Positions 25,721-33,494 of a stretch of DNA of 64,000 nt are shown one piece after another (position 1 is the stretch's first letter; each line of letters begins with the position of its first letter). Made by a program: the position numbers and the translations under genes. Origin of the DNA: Octadecabacter sp. (lineage in GTDB: Bacteria; Pseudomonadota; Alphaproteobacteria; Rhodobacterales; Rhodobacteraceae); NCBI GenBank assembly GCA_028825445.1, contig JAPKAD010000012.1, forward strand, positions 1 through 64,000, written 5' to 3'. The notes below the pieces were generated by a model. The model saw only the letters and a program-made list of their open reading frames with translations. It did not search any database and was not told where the DNA came from.

Positions 25721-26527
25721 TTATTCGTTATCTCCTGCAGTACCCATAATTTCTTCTTCCATGTCCCAGATCATGTTGAGAATTTCTTCACGCGTGGAGG
25801 CATAATCGGGGTGCTTTTTGACCTCACGCAGATCAGCGCCAACTCCCAATTCGGCGAACGGCAGGCGGTATTCTTTATGGATACGACCTGGACGTGGGGC
25901 CATCACGATCAGACGTTCGCCCAGTAGCAATGCTTCTTCAACAGAGTGAGTAATCAAAATAATCGTTTTGCCGGTTTCTTTCCACAATTTCAATACGAGG
26001 CTTTGCATCTTTTCGCGAGTTAAAGCATCCAGAGCGCCAAGAGGTTCGTCCATCAATATCACATCCGGATCATTGGCCAAGCAGCGGGCTAAAGCCACGC
26101 GCTGCTGCATCCCACCAGACAATTCATAGACCATCTTCTCTTTGAAATCTTGCAGGCCAACTATTTCCAACAAATGATCAACATTACCCATGTAGTCAGC
26201 TTTTTTCCGCCCCGCCATGCGAGGACCAAAGCTGACATTGTCACGCACCGACATCCATTCAAACAACGCGCCTGCCTGAAACACCATACCGCGTTCAGCG
26301 TCGGGGCCTTTAATCTCATGACCATTCAGAACCAGTTTGCCGTCAGTCTGAGCCAAAAAACCTGCAACTATATTTAACAATGTCGTCTTACCGCACCCCG
26401 ATGGGCCAAGCACACTGAGCAGTTCACCTTCTTTAAGGTCTAGGGATACACCCTCAAGCGCTTGTACATGCCCACCATTAGGCAGTTCAAAGCGCATCGA
26501 AAGATTGTCGATGGATAATCCAGTCAT
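25721..26527 (-). CDS. tauB: Taurine-type ABC transporter ATP-binding protein
   Basis: Cytoplasmic ATPase of the taurine/sulfonate importer, 268 residues. Walker A GPSGCGKTT, signature LSGGMQQRVALARCLA, Walker B VILMDEPLGALD and the H-loop ILITHSVEEALLLGERLIVM are all intact, and the MAPRPGRI block after it is typical of TauB/SsuB. Upstream, GGGAG precedes the ATG. It lies between tauA and tauC on the minus strand and is separated from tauA by a hairpin that probably lowers its expression relative to the receptor. The nearest alternative assignments are SsuB or a nitrate-type ATPase; the receptor favours taurine. Confidence 0.88.
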   Translation of the reverse strand: MTGLSIDNLSMRFELPNGGHVQALEGVSLDLKEGELLSVLGPSGCGKTTLLNIVAGFLAQTDGKLVLNGHEIKGPDAERGMVFQAGALFEWMSVRDNVSFGPRMAGRKKADYMGNVDHLLEIVGLQDFKEKMVYELSGGMQQRVALARCLANDPDVILMDEPLGALDALTREKMQSLVLKLWKETGKTIILITHSVEEALLLGERLIVMAPRPGRIHKEYRLPFAELGVGADLREVKKHPDYASTREEILNMIWDMEEEIMGTAGDNE

Positions 26528-26595
26528 GGGGGGCTCCCTTGCGCACCTGGCGCTATTTTGGCAATCAGGGGTGGTACCTCACCCAGCCTTAAAAT

Positions 26596-26632
26596 GGCAA
26601 AGGCCCAGCACAAGAAGCACTAGGCCTTTGCC
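26596..26632 (-). terminator. Hairpin between tauA and tauB
   Basis: GGCAAAGGCC (26596-26605) pairs perfectly with GGCCTTTGCC (26623-26632) around a 17-base loop. On the minus strand it follows the tauA stop directly and is trailed by ATTTTAAGG. It should act as a leaky terminator or mRNA 3' stabiliser, giving more receptor than membrane subunits. Confidence 0.65.
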
Positions 26633-26641
26633 TTAGTAGTT

Positions 26642-27643
26642 TTACATGTCGTTGGCAGCAGCCAATGGACCTGTGTTGATTGCACCTGCGTAGCTGTCAA
26701 GAGACCCATCAATAGAACCAGCATCAACGAAGACTTGCGCCACGCCTTGTAGGAACGATGGTGCTGCAGCACCAAGCCATGCAGCACCCAACTGTTCTTC
26801 AACGGACGGGAACACAAATGTAGCCAGTGTCTGGGCTGTCGCTTCGACGTCCATGCCAGAATCCTGTGCGATAACAGGCAACATTTCGTCTATCATGTCG
26901 CCAGCTTTCCACATTGCGTTGGCTTGAGCCGTTACAGCAAGGAACTTGGCCACTGTTGCTTCGTTCTCAGCAACCCAAGCAGTTGGTGCCGACGTCACGT
27001 CAAACACCAAGATACCAAGTGCTGTCTTTTCATCGCCAGTTAGCAAAGTGTTGCCACTTTCCTTCATGCGGCGTAGCGAACCACCCCAACCACAAGCCAT
27101 GTCCACTGCGCCTTGTGCAAGGGCAGCAGCGCCGTCTGGTGGTGACATGTCAACAACATCAAGGGATGCTACGTCCACACCAAAGTGGTCCATCTGGCGC
27201 AAGAAGCCGTAATGAGCAGCAGTACCGAGTGGAACTGCAACCTTGGAGCCAGATAGATCGGCGGCTGACATCGCAGTGATTTCCAGGTCAGAGCGCACAA
27301 CGCAATTGTCGTTGTCTGCATAAGATACTGCCACATCAAGCATCTGAAGGTCCTGACCAGCAGATGTTGCCACAACGAACGGTGGAACACCTTGGCTGAC
27401 GGACAACTGAACGTCGCCAGATGCCATAGCAGCGGACATCGCAGTACCAGTGTCAAAGCTGACCCAGTTGATTTCCATTTCGAGCGCTTCTTCGTAGGTG
27501 CCGTTCACTTTTGCGAACTGGAATGGCATTGGCCACTCAAGGAAGTAACCGACTGTGATGGCATGGCCGTCTGCGATTGCTGTTGTGCCCGTCAGTGCGG
27601 CTACCGCGCTCAGAACGATGGCACCAGTTGTTTTCTTGAACAT
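26642..27643 (-). CDS. tauA: Taurine-type ABC transporter substrate-binding protein
   Basis: Periplasmic receptor, 333 residues from ATG 27643. The frame is open for a further 22 codons, but AGGGGAATCC just before 27643 and the signal peptide MFKKTTGAIVLSAVAAL...ADG fix the start. The mature protein begins ITVGYFLEWPMPFQFAK, followed by GDVQLSVSQGVPPFVVA and VPLGTAAHYGFLRQM, the blocks of TauA that surround the sulfonate and amine. Two cysteines (in DNDNCVVRS and DMACGWGG) sit as in many TauA proteins. It is the first gene of the operon. No taurine-pyruvate transaminase or sulfoacetaldehyde acetyltransferase gene is in the window, so the catabolic enzymes must lie elsewhere. Confidence 0.85.
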   Translation of the reverse strand: MFKKTTGAIVLSAVAALTGTTAIADGHAITVGYFLEWPMPFQFAKVNGTYEEALEMEINWVSFDTGTAMSAAMASGDVQLSVSQGVPPFVVATSAGQDLQMLDVAVSYADNDNCVVRSDLEITAMSAADLSGSKVAVPLGTAAHYGFLRQMDHFGVDVASLDVVDMSPPDGAAALAQGAVDMACGWGGSLRRMKESGNTLLTGDEKTALGILVFDVTSAPTAWVAENEATVAKFLAVTAQANAMWKAGDMIDEMLPVIAQDSGMDVEATAQTLATFVFPSVEEQLGAAWLGAAAPSFLQGVAQVFVDAGSIDGSLDSYAGAINTGPLAAANDM

Positions 27644-27729
27644 AAGGATTCCCCTGTTGGTTGGAGTGCTGCCCAGATAATTTTCGGCAGCTTTATTATA
27701 TTGTCCCACATGCGCAGGACTTTCTTTTC

Positions 27730-28140
27730 GAGTACTTAGCGTAGGAATCTTAACGACACGACGTCAATTCTTTTCTTAATAGTGGCCCTATCGCAACTGG
27801 ATGGTTGGACTCACTGTAAAGCGCCTATTTTGCAAGAACATCAATATTTACAGACCACTGTGTCTTTTTATTCAAAAAACTTAACTTCAGATCAGAATAT
27901 TATAAATTTACTGTGCAGCCCTGTACTGAACCTTATTTCCCTTTATTTCTGCCCAACATGCAGTACCAGCTATATAAAAAAATCCACAGCTCTGCATTAA
28001 ATCCCAAGATCAGGTTATAAAAATATAAACTGGCATAGGTTGCTGTGATACAGACATAGAAGCAAACAATCTCAGCTTCGCGGTGTTAGCAGCAGATCCA
28101 CCAATAAAGTGAGAAAAATTGAAATGAGTATACGTTACGA
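27730..28140. other. Intergenic, no recognisable gene
   Basis: AT-rich sequence upstream of tauA on the minus strand. It should contain the tauA promoter near its left end. No protein-like frame or RNA gene was recognised in the remainder. Confidence 0.4.
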
Positions 28141-28174
28141 ATTTGAGTATTTTTATTTATAAAAATACTCAAAT
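28141..28174. repeat. Perfect 16-bp inverted repeat with a 2-base centre
   Basis: The arm ATTTGAGTATTTTTAT (28141-28156) is exactly matched by its reverse complement at 28159-28174. As RNA it would form a near-complete AU-rich hairpin; as DNA it could be a dimeric protein site or the trace of a mobile element's end. No gene is near enough to assign it; urocanase remnants begin 127 bases to the right. Confidence 0.6.
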
Positions 28175-28300
28175 ATTGTGCTTAAGCTTTTAGTTTCCTG
28201 CAATCCCTGCTGAACTCGCTCGTAATGCCCGATGCTTGGTCAAAAGGACTCTCAAAGTAAAAAAGTAATGAATGATCCACACTTAAACAACTGGCTGGAT

Positions 28301-28776
28301 ATAGCGCGAGGACACATTGCGTTCCAACGCTTGCCCACGCGGATTCGTTGAGTGAGGCTTGGACTGCGTTACAAGTTTCGCCTCGCCTTCAATGAAATGG
28401 TGCACGCAGGCGGATTGTCCGCGCCTGTTGTGTTTGGCAGCGTTCAACTCGTCAGGTCTGTCGCGTCCCCAAACTGCGAAACCGAAGCATAAAAAATCAC
28501 AGCAACGCAATGTCTGACTGGCCATTGCCAAAAACGATTCTGAACGTCCAAGGCTGGGCCACTTGCGTGTCATTTTACCACGGAGGCTGTGGTATGGGCT
28601 TTCAAGGATACTTCAGCATAGTCATTTGTTGTGATGAAATTAAAAATATGAATCAGCACATCATGAATTTACTTTAGAACGCGTCAGTAAGGAGTGTGTT
28701 GCGCCATGCCGATGCAGAAAACACTGATATACTAGATTTTACCCACAAAAATGGGTTAAATTTTCTTTATATATAG
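28301..28776 (+). pseudogene. hutU: Urocanate hydratase (hutU) remnant
   Basis: C-terminal part of urocanase, decayed. The pieces read in order like the family: [39 protein letters not shown], a frameshift, then SDWPLPKTILN, VSFYHGGCGMGFQGYFSIVICCD, and after another shift VLRHADAENTDILDF and NGLNFL up to a stop at 28774-28776. In intact HutU these are the FNEMV, SVASPNRETE, VSDWPLLNALLN, HHGGGVGMGF and VMRHADAGY blocks. In-frame stops after LPTRI and after ETEA and two frameshifts show it is dead. The N-terminal two thirds of the gene is missing. No other hut gene is in the window, so histidine breakdown by this route was probably lost or moved. Confidence 0.8.
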
Positions 28777-28787
28777 GAGATAGTCAA

Positions 28788-29743
28788 ATATTTTTAAAGA
28801 ACGCTTGGCACGTTGCTGCGTGGGATTATTAAATTAGGCGCGAACTGTAGCAGATCACCTTCTTAGGCGAGAACTTCTGCGTATTTCGATCTGAAGCTAG
28901 GGAACTGGTGGGGCGAGAAGTCGCCTGCCCACACCGCAAAATACTAATGTTTATAAGGCGCATCAAAGGTGACACTTATCGATGCGACAATCATGGACTA
29001 ACGTTTGATTGCGCCGGTCAATACGTCTGGGCACCTGGCACAGGTCGAATTCTATCCAATGCCTGCGTTCATGCTTATCCCTTAAACAAAAAAATCAGAT
29101 TAGTCTGAATTTGGATGGAAAATCCAGCACTGGCCAGCGTGAATTACATATTCGAAGCGAAAATTATGGCGACCCCACCTGAGGCATGAACCGTGGCGAC
29201 ACGATGGAATTGGACTTCAATTACTTGCTGATGTGTAACGACCTGATGGACACAACGCATGTCGCTTGGGTTCATCAATTCAGCTTAGCCGCCGATGCCA
29301 CAAAGGACACGCCGTTGCGGGTATCCAGGACCGAAAATGGCGTTATCGTGCATCGCTGGATGGCGGATCACAAACCAACGCCATTCTTCAAAACAGTTGT
29401 GGAATTTAATGGTAATTTTCACCGATTGCAGCTTTATGAAGTCCGTTATCCCCACCACGCCCTGATCAAGGCTGTCTTTCCCCCTGCTGGAACCGGTGGC
29501 CCGAATGGCCTTCTGCACAGAGACACCTTTATCATGGAAAGCTGCAACTTCATGACACCCACAACAGGCAGCAAAATGCGCTACTACTCATTTTAATTAC
29601 GCAATATCCACCCCGAAGATGCGGCGTTGTCCAAGATAATGAACGAAGATGTGCAACACGCGTTTGAAGAAGACCGCGATGTTTTATACGCTGTGCAAAA
29701 GGGCATGAAAAAAATTATCGCCACATATCGACCTGCCAATTGA
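28788..29743 (+). pseudogene. VanA-like Rieske oxygenase alpha-subunit remnant
   Basis: Decayed ring-hydroxylating or O-demethylating oxygenase. A good ribosome-binding site (AGGAGA) sits ten bases before an ATA codon at 28788 that probably replaced the ATG. The readable protein begins F-L-K-N-A-W-H-V-A-A-W and keeps the Rieske [2Fe-2S] ligands CPH and CDNHG. Stops follow after AAWDY, after REL and after IRLV. After a frameshift, residues from 29186 keep the non-heme iron region (NDLMDTTHVAWVH) seen in vanillate O-demethylase VanA, and FKTVVEFNG to the end follow until further stops. The 136-residue frame at 29186-29596 is only a fragment of this gene. Confidence 0.75.
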
Positions 29744-30186
29744 CGTCGGCCAATTTCGTTTTCGTCGTCAACCGCAATAAAAGATCAACGAATAACAATA
29801 AACCGATAGTCAAATGGCCAAATAACTTTAGATAGTTAGCCACCTGATAACCTGTAATTTGTTGACACAGAATAGATGGGAAAAGTCTAAATGTATTGCG
29901 CTGGACATTGATGATAGTTTTTTATTACTTGCCTGATCACAAAAACTTTTCTGTTTTTTCATTAATGAAGGGGTCTGCGCAGGCCCGTACAATTGAGGAT
30001 CAGCCGTTTGGCAACTGCAAACATATGCAATTAACTAGATCAAAGTAGTCCGCATATCCGTTTAAGACCAATAACTTTAACTGACATATCTCCACACTTT
30101 TTCTATAGACGCTCTGCATAAGCAGGAGACTTTTAGCATTCCAGTCACTGCAGATATATGGGGTTTTATTTGCGGCTAATTTAACA
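29744..30186 (+). other. Intergenic upstream of the PLP lyase cassette
   Basis: About 440 AT-rich bases with no protein-like frame. A TTGACA occurs at 29872-29877, but no good -10 element follows at proper spacing. The promoter of the cassette starting at 30222 should lie in this region. Confidence 0.35.
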
Positions 30187-30216
30187 CTTGGTAATCTTCA
30201 AACTGCTGTTACCAAG
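30187..30216 (+). promoter_or_regulatory. Hairpin covering the ribosome-binding site of the PLP lyase gene
   Basis: CTTGGTAA (30187-30194) pairs perfectly with TTACCAAG (30209-30216) across a 14-base loop. The only SD-like sequence before the ATG at 30222, AAGG, overlaps the right arm. The structure could block translation, or be a DNA operator palindrome. Confidence 0.45.
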
Positions 30217-30221
30217 GCATC

Positions 30222-31265
30222 ATGGATTATATTTCAAAACCTTCTGCCGCTGCGACCGCATTGTTTGACAGCCTCGCCGCGTATCCCGCACCAAGCGTTA
30301 ATGCACAACGTGCGACGGCTCTTTTGTCGCGCTGTCCTGTCGCACAGGTGACCCCGCTTGTATCCGCTCCAGACCTAGCCAAAAGTGCGAATGTAGGTGC
30401 AGTTTTTGTCAAAGACGAACGCTGCCGCATGGGGCTTGGAAGCTTTAAAGCGCTAGGCGCGGCCTATGTAATAGCGCGCGACGCTGAACTAGGCCGCGCT
30501 GCTGGGCAGACCTATGTCACTGCAAGCGCGGGCAATCATGGCTTATCTGTCGCGGCGGGCGCACAAGTATTCGGTGCAAAGGCAGTTGTTTTCTTAGCCA
30601 AAACTGTTCCAGAACCTTTCGCAGACCGACTACGCGATATCGGGGCCGATGTGCGTCGCCATGGTGCAATTTACGAAGACAGCATGGCTGGTGCAGCAAC
30701 GGCCGCAACTGAAAACGACTGGATTCTACTGTCTGACAGTTCTTGGCCAGGTTATTTTGAGCGTCCACATGTTCTGATGGAAGGCTATCTTGTACTTATG
30801 AAAGAAGTGGTCGACCAGATGGACGTCCCACCAACCCATATATTCCTACAAGCTGGTGTTGGTGGCCTTGCTGCAGCATCAGCCGCCTACATACGCAAAG
30901 CTTGGGGGAAAATGCCGTGTATCATTGTAGTTGAACCAGACGCGGCACCCGCCATATACGCATCCATCAAGGCAAGCAGCCCACAGGTCACGTCAGGTCC
31001 TAGCTCAGACATGGGCCGGTTGGACTGCAAAGAACCGTCACTAATAGCCCTCAAAGGCCTTACGCAAGACGCCGACGGCTTCATGCTGATCACAGAAACC
31101 GAAGGCGCCACAGGATGTGAAATTTGCGCAGCAGCAGGATTCGTTTCAACACCTTCAGGTGCTGCTGGTGTGGCTGGCTTGATCGCAGCAAAGACTGATC
31201 AGGGTTCGTTCGGACTGACAAAAGACTCTAGGGTGCTTGTGATTTTGAGTGAGGAAGCCAGCTGA
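30222..31265 (+). CDS. PLP-dependent lyase, diaminopropionate ammonia-lyase-like
   Basis: Fold-type II pyridoxal-phosphate enzyme of 347 residues. Lys76 in GSFKALGAAYV is the Schiff-base lysine. SAGNHGLSVA is the asparagine loop that holds the PLP ring, and the phosphate-binding glycine loop is QAGVGGLAAA. The blocks DSSWPGYFERPHVLMEGY and PTHIFLQAGVGG match diaminopropionate ammonia-lyase, which releases two ammonia and pyruvate from 2,3-diaminopropionate, better than threonine dehydratase. It is about 50 residues shorter than E. coli YgeX. It lies first in a three-gene unit and overlaps the next gene by one base. The true substrate is uncertain; hydroxyaspartate- or ectoine-derived amino acids are alternatives. 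Confidence 0.75.
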   Translation: MDYISKPSAAATALFDSLAAYPAPSVNAQRATALLSRCPVAQVTPLVSAPDLAKSANVGAVFVKDERCRMGLGSFKALGAAYVIARDAELGRAAGQTYVTASAGNHGLSVAAGAQVFGAKAVVFLAKTVPEPFADRLRDIGADVRRHGAIYEDSMAGAATAATENDWILLSDSSWPGYFERPHVLMEGYLVLMKEVVDQMDVPPTHIFLQAGVGGLAAASAAYIRKAWGKMPCIIVVEPDAAPAIYASIKASSPQVTSGPSSDMGRLDCKEPSLIALKGLTQDADGFMLITETEGATGCEICAAAGFVSTPSGAAGVAGLIAAKTDQGSFGLTKDSRVLVILSEEAS

Positions 31266-32425
31266 TGTTGGCCCCTGTTCGTGGATTTGCTAAGGCAGAA
31301 TATTATATGCGGACCCAACTTGCACAGACTAAAATGGCAAAAAGGGGATTATCAGCGTTGCTGCTGACGACTGAACCAGAAGTACGTTATTATACTGGCT
31401 TTCTAACACGGTTTTGGGAAAGCCCGACGCGTCCTTGGTTTGTCGTTGTGCCAGCCATCGGTGCTCCAATTGCAATCATTCCATCAATCGGGGCGCACCT
31501 GATGGGACAAACGTGGATCAAGGATATACGCACGTGGCAGGCCCCTGATTATGATAATGACGGTATCACTTTACTGGCCCAAACCCTGCGCGAAGTCACA
31601 CCTTCAAATGGCAAAATTGGCCTCGCTGATGAAATGGAGAGCCACGTTCATATGCCACTCGCCAGCCTTAGGGCTATTGAGGCATTGTTGGATGGACGTG
31701 TGCTGATCGGCGACGGTGGCATAACCCGTGATCTGCGGTTGGTGAAATCTGAGGCTGAAATCACCAAAATTCACACTGCTGCGAAAATTGCAGATCGCGC
31801 TTTTAATCGCGTTTCTGAAATTGCTTGTGAAGGAGAACCACTATCCAAGATATTCCGCAATTTTCAAGCACTATGTTTAAATGAGGGGGCAGATTGGGTT
31901 CCTTACCTTGCAGGTGCGGCGGACCGTGGTGGGTATAACGATGTCATTTCACCAGCAACGGATGCTCCTCTGCTGCAAGGTGATGTTTTGATGTTGGATA
32001 CCGGATTAATCTGGGATGGATATTTCTGCGATTTTGATCGTAATTTCAGCGTCAATAAACCCAATGAGGTCACCCAAACAGCTCACTCCAAACTAATTGA
32101 TGCGACCCAGGCCGCGTTTGAATTGGCGAAACCAGGAGCCCTGATATCCGAACTGTTTCACACTATGAACAAGGTCATAAATCCAAGAGGAGACACCATG
32201 GAGGCAGGGCGACTGGGTCATGGGTTGGGTATGCAGCTCACCGAATGGCCGTCCATCATCGCGCGTGACCACACAGTTCTCTTTGAAGGAATGGTTTTGA
32301 CGTTGGAACCGTCAGTGAACCTAATGAACGGGAAAATTTTGGTGCATGAAGAAAATATCGTGATCCGTGAAAATGGCGCTGAATATTTGTCCGAACCACA
32401 GAATGACAAGATGAGGATCGTATGA
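31265..32425 (+). CDS. M24 family metallopeptidase (Xaa-Pro peptidase/creatinase fold)
   Basis: A 386-residue pita-bread-fold hydrolase. The N-terminal creatinase-like domain spans about residues 1-145, with LLTTEPEVRYYTGF near 35-48, and the catalytic domain follows. All five usual metal ligands are present: Asp in MLDTG, Asp in CDFDRN, His in GHGLGMQ, Glu in LEPSV and Glu in VHEENI. This family includes Xaa-Pro aminopeptidases, creatinase and ectoine hydrolase; the YLTGYDGWSF-type block of ectoine hydrolase is not evident, so I do not call it DoeA. It overlaps the PLP lyase by one base and the racemase by four bases. In the cassette it probably hydrolyses an amide or imide bond to give the substrate of the PLP enzyme. 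Confidence 0.78.
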   Translation: MLAPVRGFAKAEYYMRTQLAQTKMAKRGLSALLLTTEPEVRYYTGFLTRFWESPTRPWFVVVPAIGAPIAIIPSIGAHLMGQTWIKDIRTWQAPDYDNDGITLLAQTLREVTPSNGKIGLADEMESHVHMPLASLRAIEALLDGRVLIGDGGITRDLRLVKSEAEITKIHTAAKIADRAFNRVSEIACEGEPLSKIFRNFQALCLNEGADWVPYLAGAADRGGYNDVISPATDAPLLQGDVLMLDTGLIWDGYFCDFDRNFSVNKPNEVTQTAHSKLIDATQAAFELAKPGALISELFHTMNKVINPRGDTMEAGRLGHGLGMQLTEWPSIIARDHTVLFEGMVLTLEPSVNLMNGKILVHEENIVIRENGAEYLSEPQNDKMRIV

Positions 32426-33171
32426 TGAACCTAGCCTATGACCTGACATTGTCGCGCCCCAAACAGATCGGCCTTATAGTTCTGCAAACTGATGAAACCC
32501 TGGAACGCGACTTGCGTGTCTTGTTGCCAGACGACCTAGAATTTCTTGTAAGCCGAGTCCCGTCCGCCACAAGCGTTTCACGCGAAAGCCTGCAAGCGAT
32601 GGCCAACGAACTAACGCAAACTGCATCACTTTTGCCGGTTGGGGCAACCCTTTCGGCGATTGGTTATGGCTGCACGTCTGGCACAGCACAGATTGGCGCA
32701 GACCGGATCGCGACCCTTATTAAAGCTGGCATTCAAACCCCCAAAGTGACTGAACCCGTATCTGCGTTGATCGCAGCCTGCGCCCATCTAGGCATAACAC
32801 GTATTGGGCTAATCAGCCCTTATGTTGCCAGCGTGTCAGATCAATTGCGCATTGTCCTGGCAGACGCTGGGATTGAGGTGACGAAATTTGCAACATTCGA
32901 TGAACCAACAGAGGAGCGGGTCGTTCGGATCGCCCCAAATTCAATCGCGGACGCCGCCATCGCTATGGGAGCTGCAAAAGATTGTGAGGCTGTGTTTTTA
33001 TCATGTACGAACCTGCGCACTTTGGACGTGATAGATCAGATCGAAACACAGACCGGTAAGCCCACCTTATCAAGCAATCAGGTGCTGGCTTGGCATCTTT
33101 GCCATCTCTTGGACATTTTATCAGATCGACCAAAGCTTGGCCGTCTGTTTGAGCCCCTCAGCGACAATTAA
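32422..33171 (+). CDS. Asp/Glu racemase superfamily protein (maleate isomerase-like)
   Basis: A 249-residue cytoplasmic enzyme of the superfamily that includes aspartate/glutamate racemase, maleate cis-trans isomerase and arylmalonate decarboxylase. Two cysteines lie at the expected catalytic positions: C84 in GYGCTSGTAQ and C195 in FLSCTNLRT. A pair of cysteines on opposite faces is needed for racemase or isomerase chemistry, while arylmalonate decarboxylase has one. The SCTNLRT block is most like maleate isomerase and EutA-type proteins of ectoine clusters. It overlaps the M24 gene. The likely role is stereo- or cis-trans inversion of an intermediate of the cassette. Confidence 0.78.
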   Translation: MMNLAYDLTLSRPKQIGLIVLQTDETLERDLRVLLPDDLEFLVSRVPSATSVSRESLQAMANELTQTASLLPVGATLSAIGYGCTSGTAQIGADRIATLIKAGIQTPKVTEPVSALIAACAHLGITRIGLISPYVASVSDQLRIVLADAGIEVTKFATFDEPTEERVVRIAPNSIADAAIAMGAAKDCEAVFLSCTNLRTLDVIDQIETQTGKPTLSSNQVLAWHLCHLLDILSDRPKLGRLFEPLSDN

Positions 33172-33494
33172 TTAGCCATATTCCGCTGGTACCCATGGGA
33201 AGTACCCACCGCCATACTGCGTTCCATAAACATCAACATTGCCAATTTCAAAATTAATGTGAAAATCATTATAAAAAACGAACTGCTCAAAAATTGTTAA
33301 CGACAGTTGACGCCATTATCGCCTCGATGGGGCAGCCTAAACAATTTCACGCGTAAAAAATCAAGCTTCACACCGATGACCATGGGGGATTAAACCCAGC
33401 GCCGTCGTTACAGATGCTATGATCACTGTTCACAAAATTTGTGGTCTATTAAGTTTTTCTGTGTCATTTATTTAATTTTATATAAATTCAAGAT
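33172..33494. other. Intergenic with a possible C-terminal gene fragment
   Basis: On the minus strand 33172-33315 encodes 47 residues ending V-D-V-Y-G-T-Q-Y-G-G-G-Y-F-P-W-V-P and a stop. It looks protein-like but lacks a start and is preceded by stops, so it may be the tail of a dead gene. The family was not recognised. The remainder shows no feature. Confidence 0.25.

Noticed and set aside
28283-28573. Minus-strand 96-residue frame
   Set aside because: The plus strand here encodes recognisable urocanase blocks; the minus frame is a shadow.
29186-29596. An open 136-residue frame that could be called a gene
   Set aside because: It is a fragment of the VanA-like oxygenase: upstream and downstream sequence continues the family in other frames.
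30222-33171. Ectoine/hydroxyectoine utilisation cluster
   Set aside because: Only loosely similar gene types are present; doeB, eutC, the UehABC transporter and EnuR are absent and the hydrolase lacks the expected ectoine hydrolase block.
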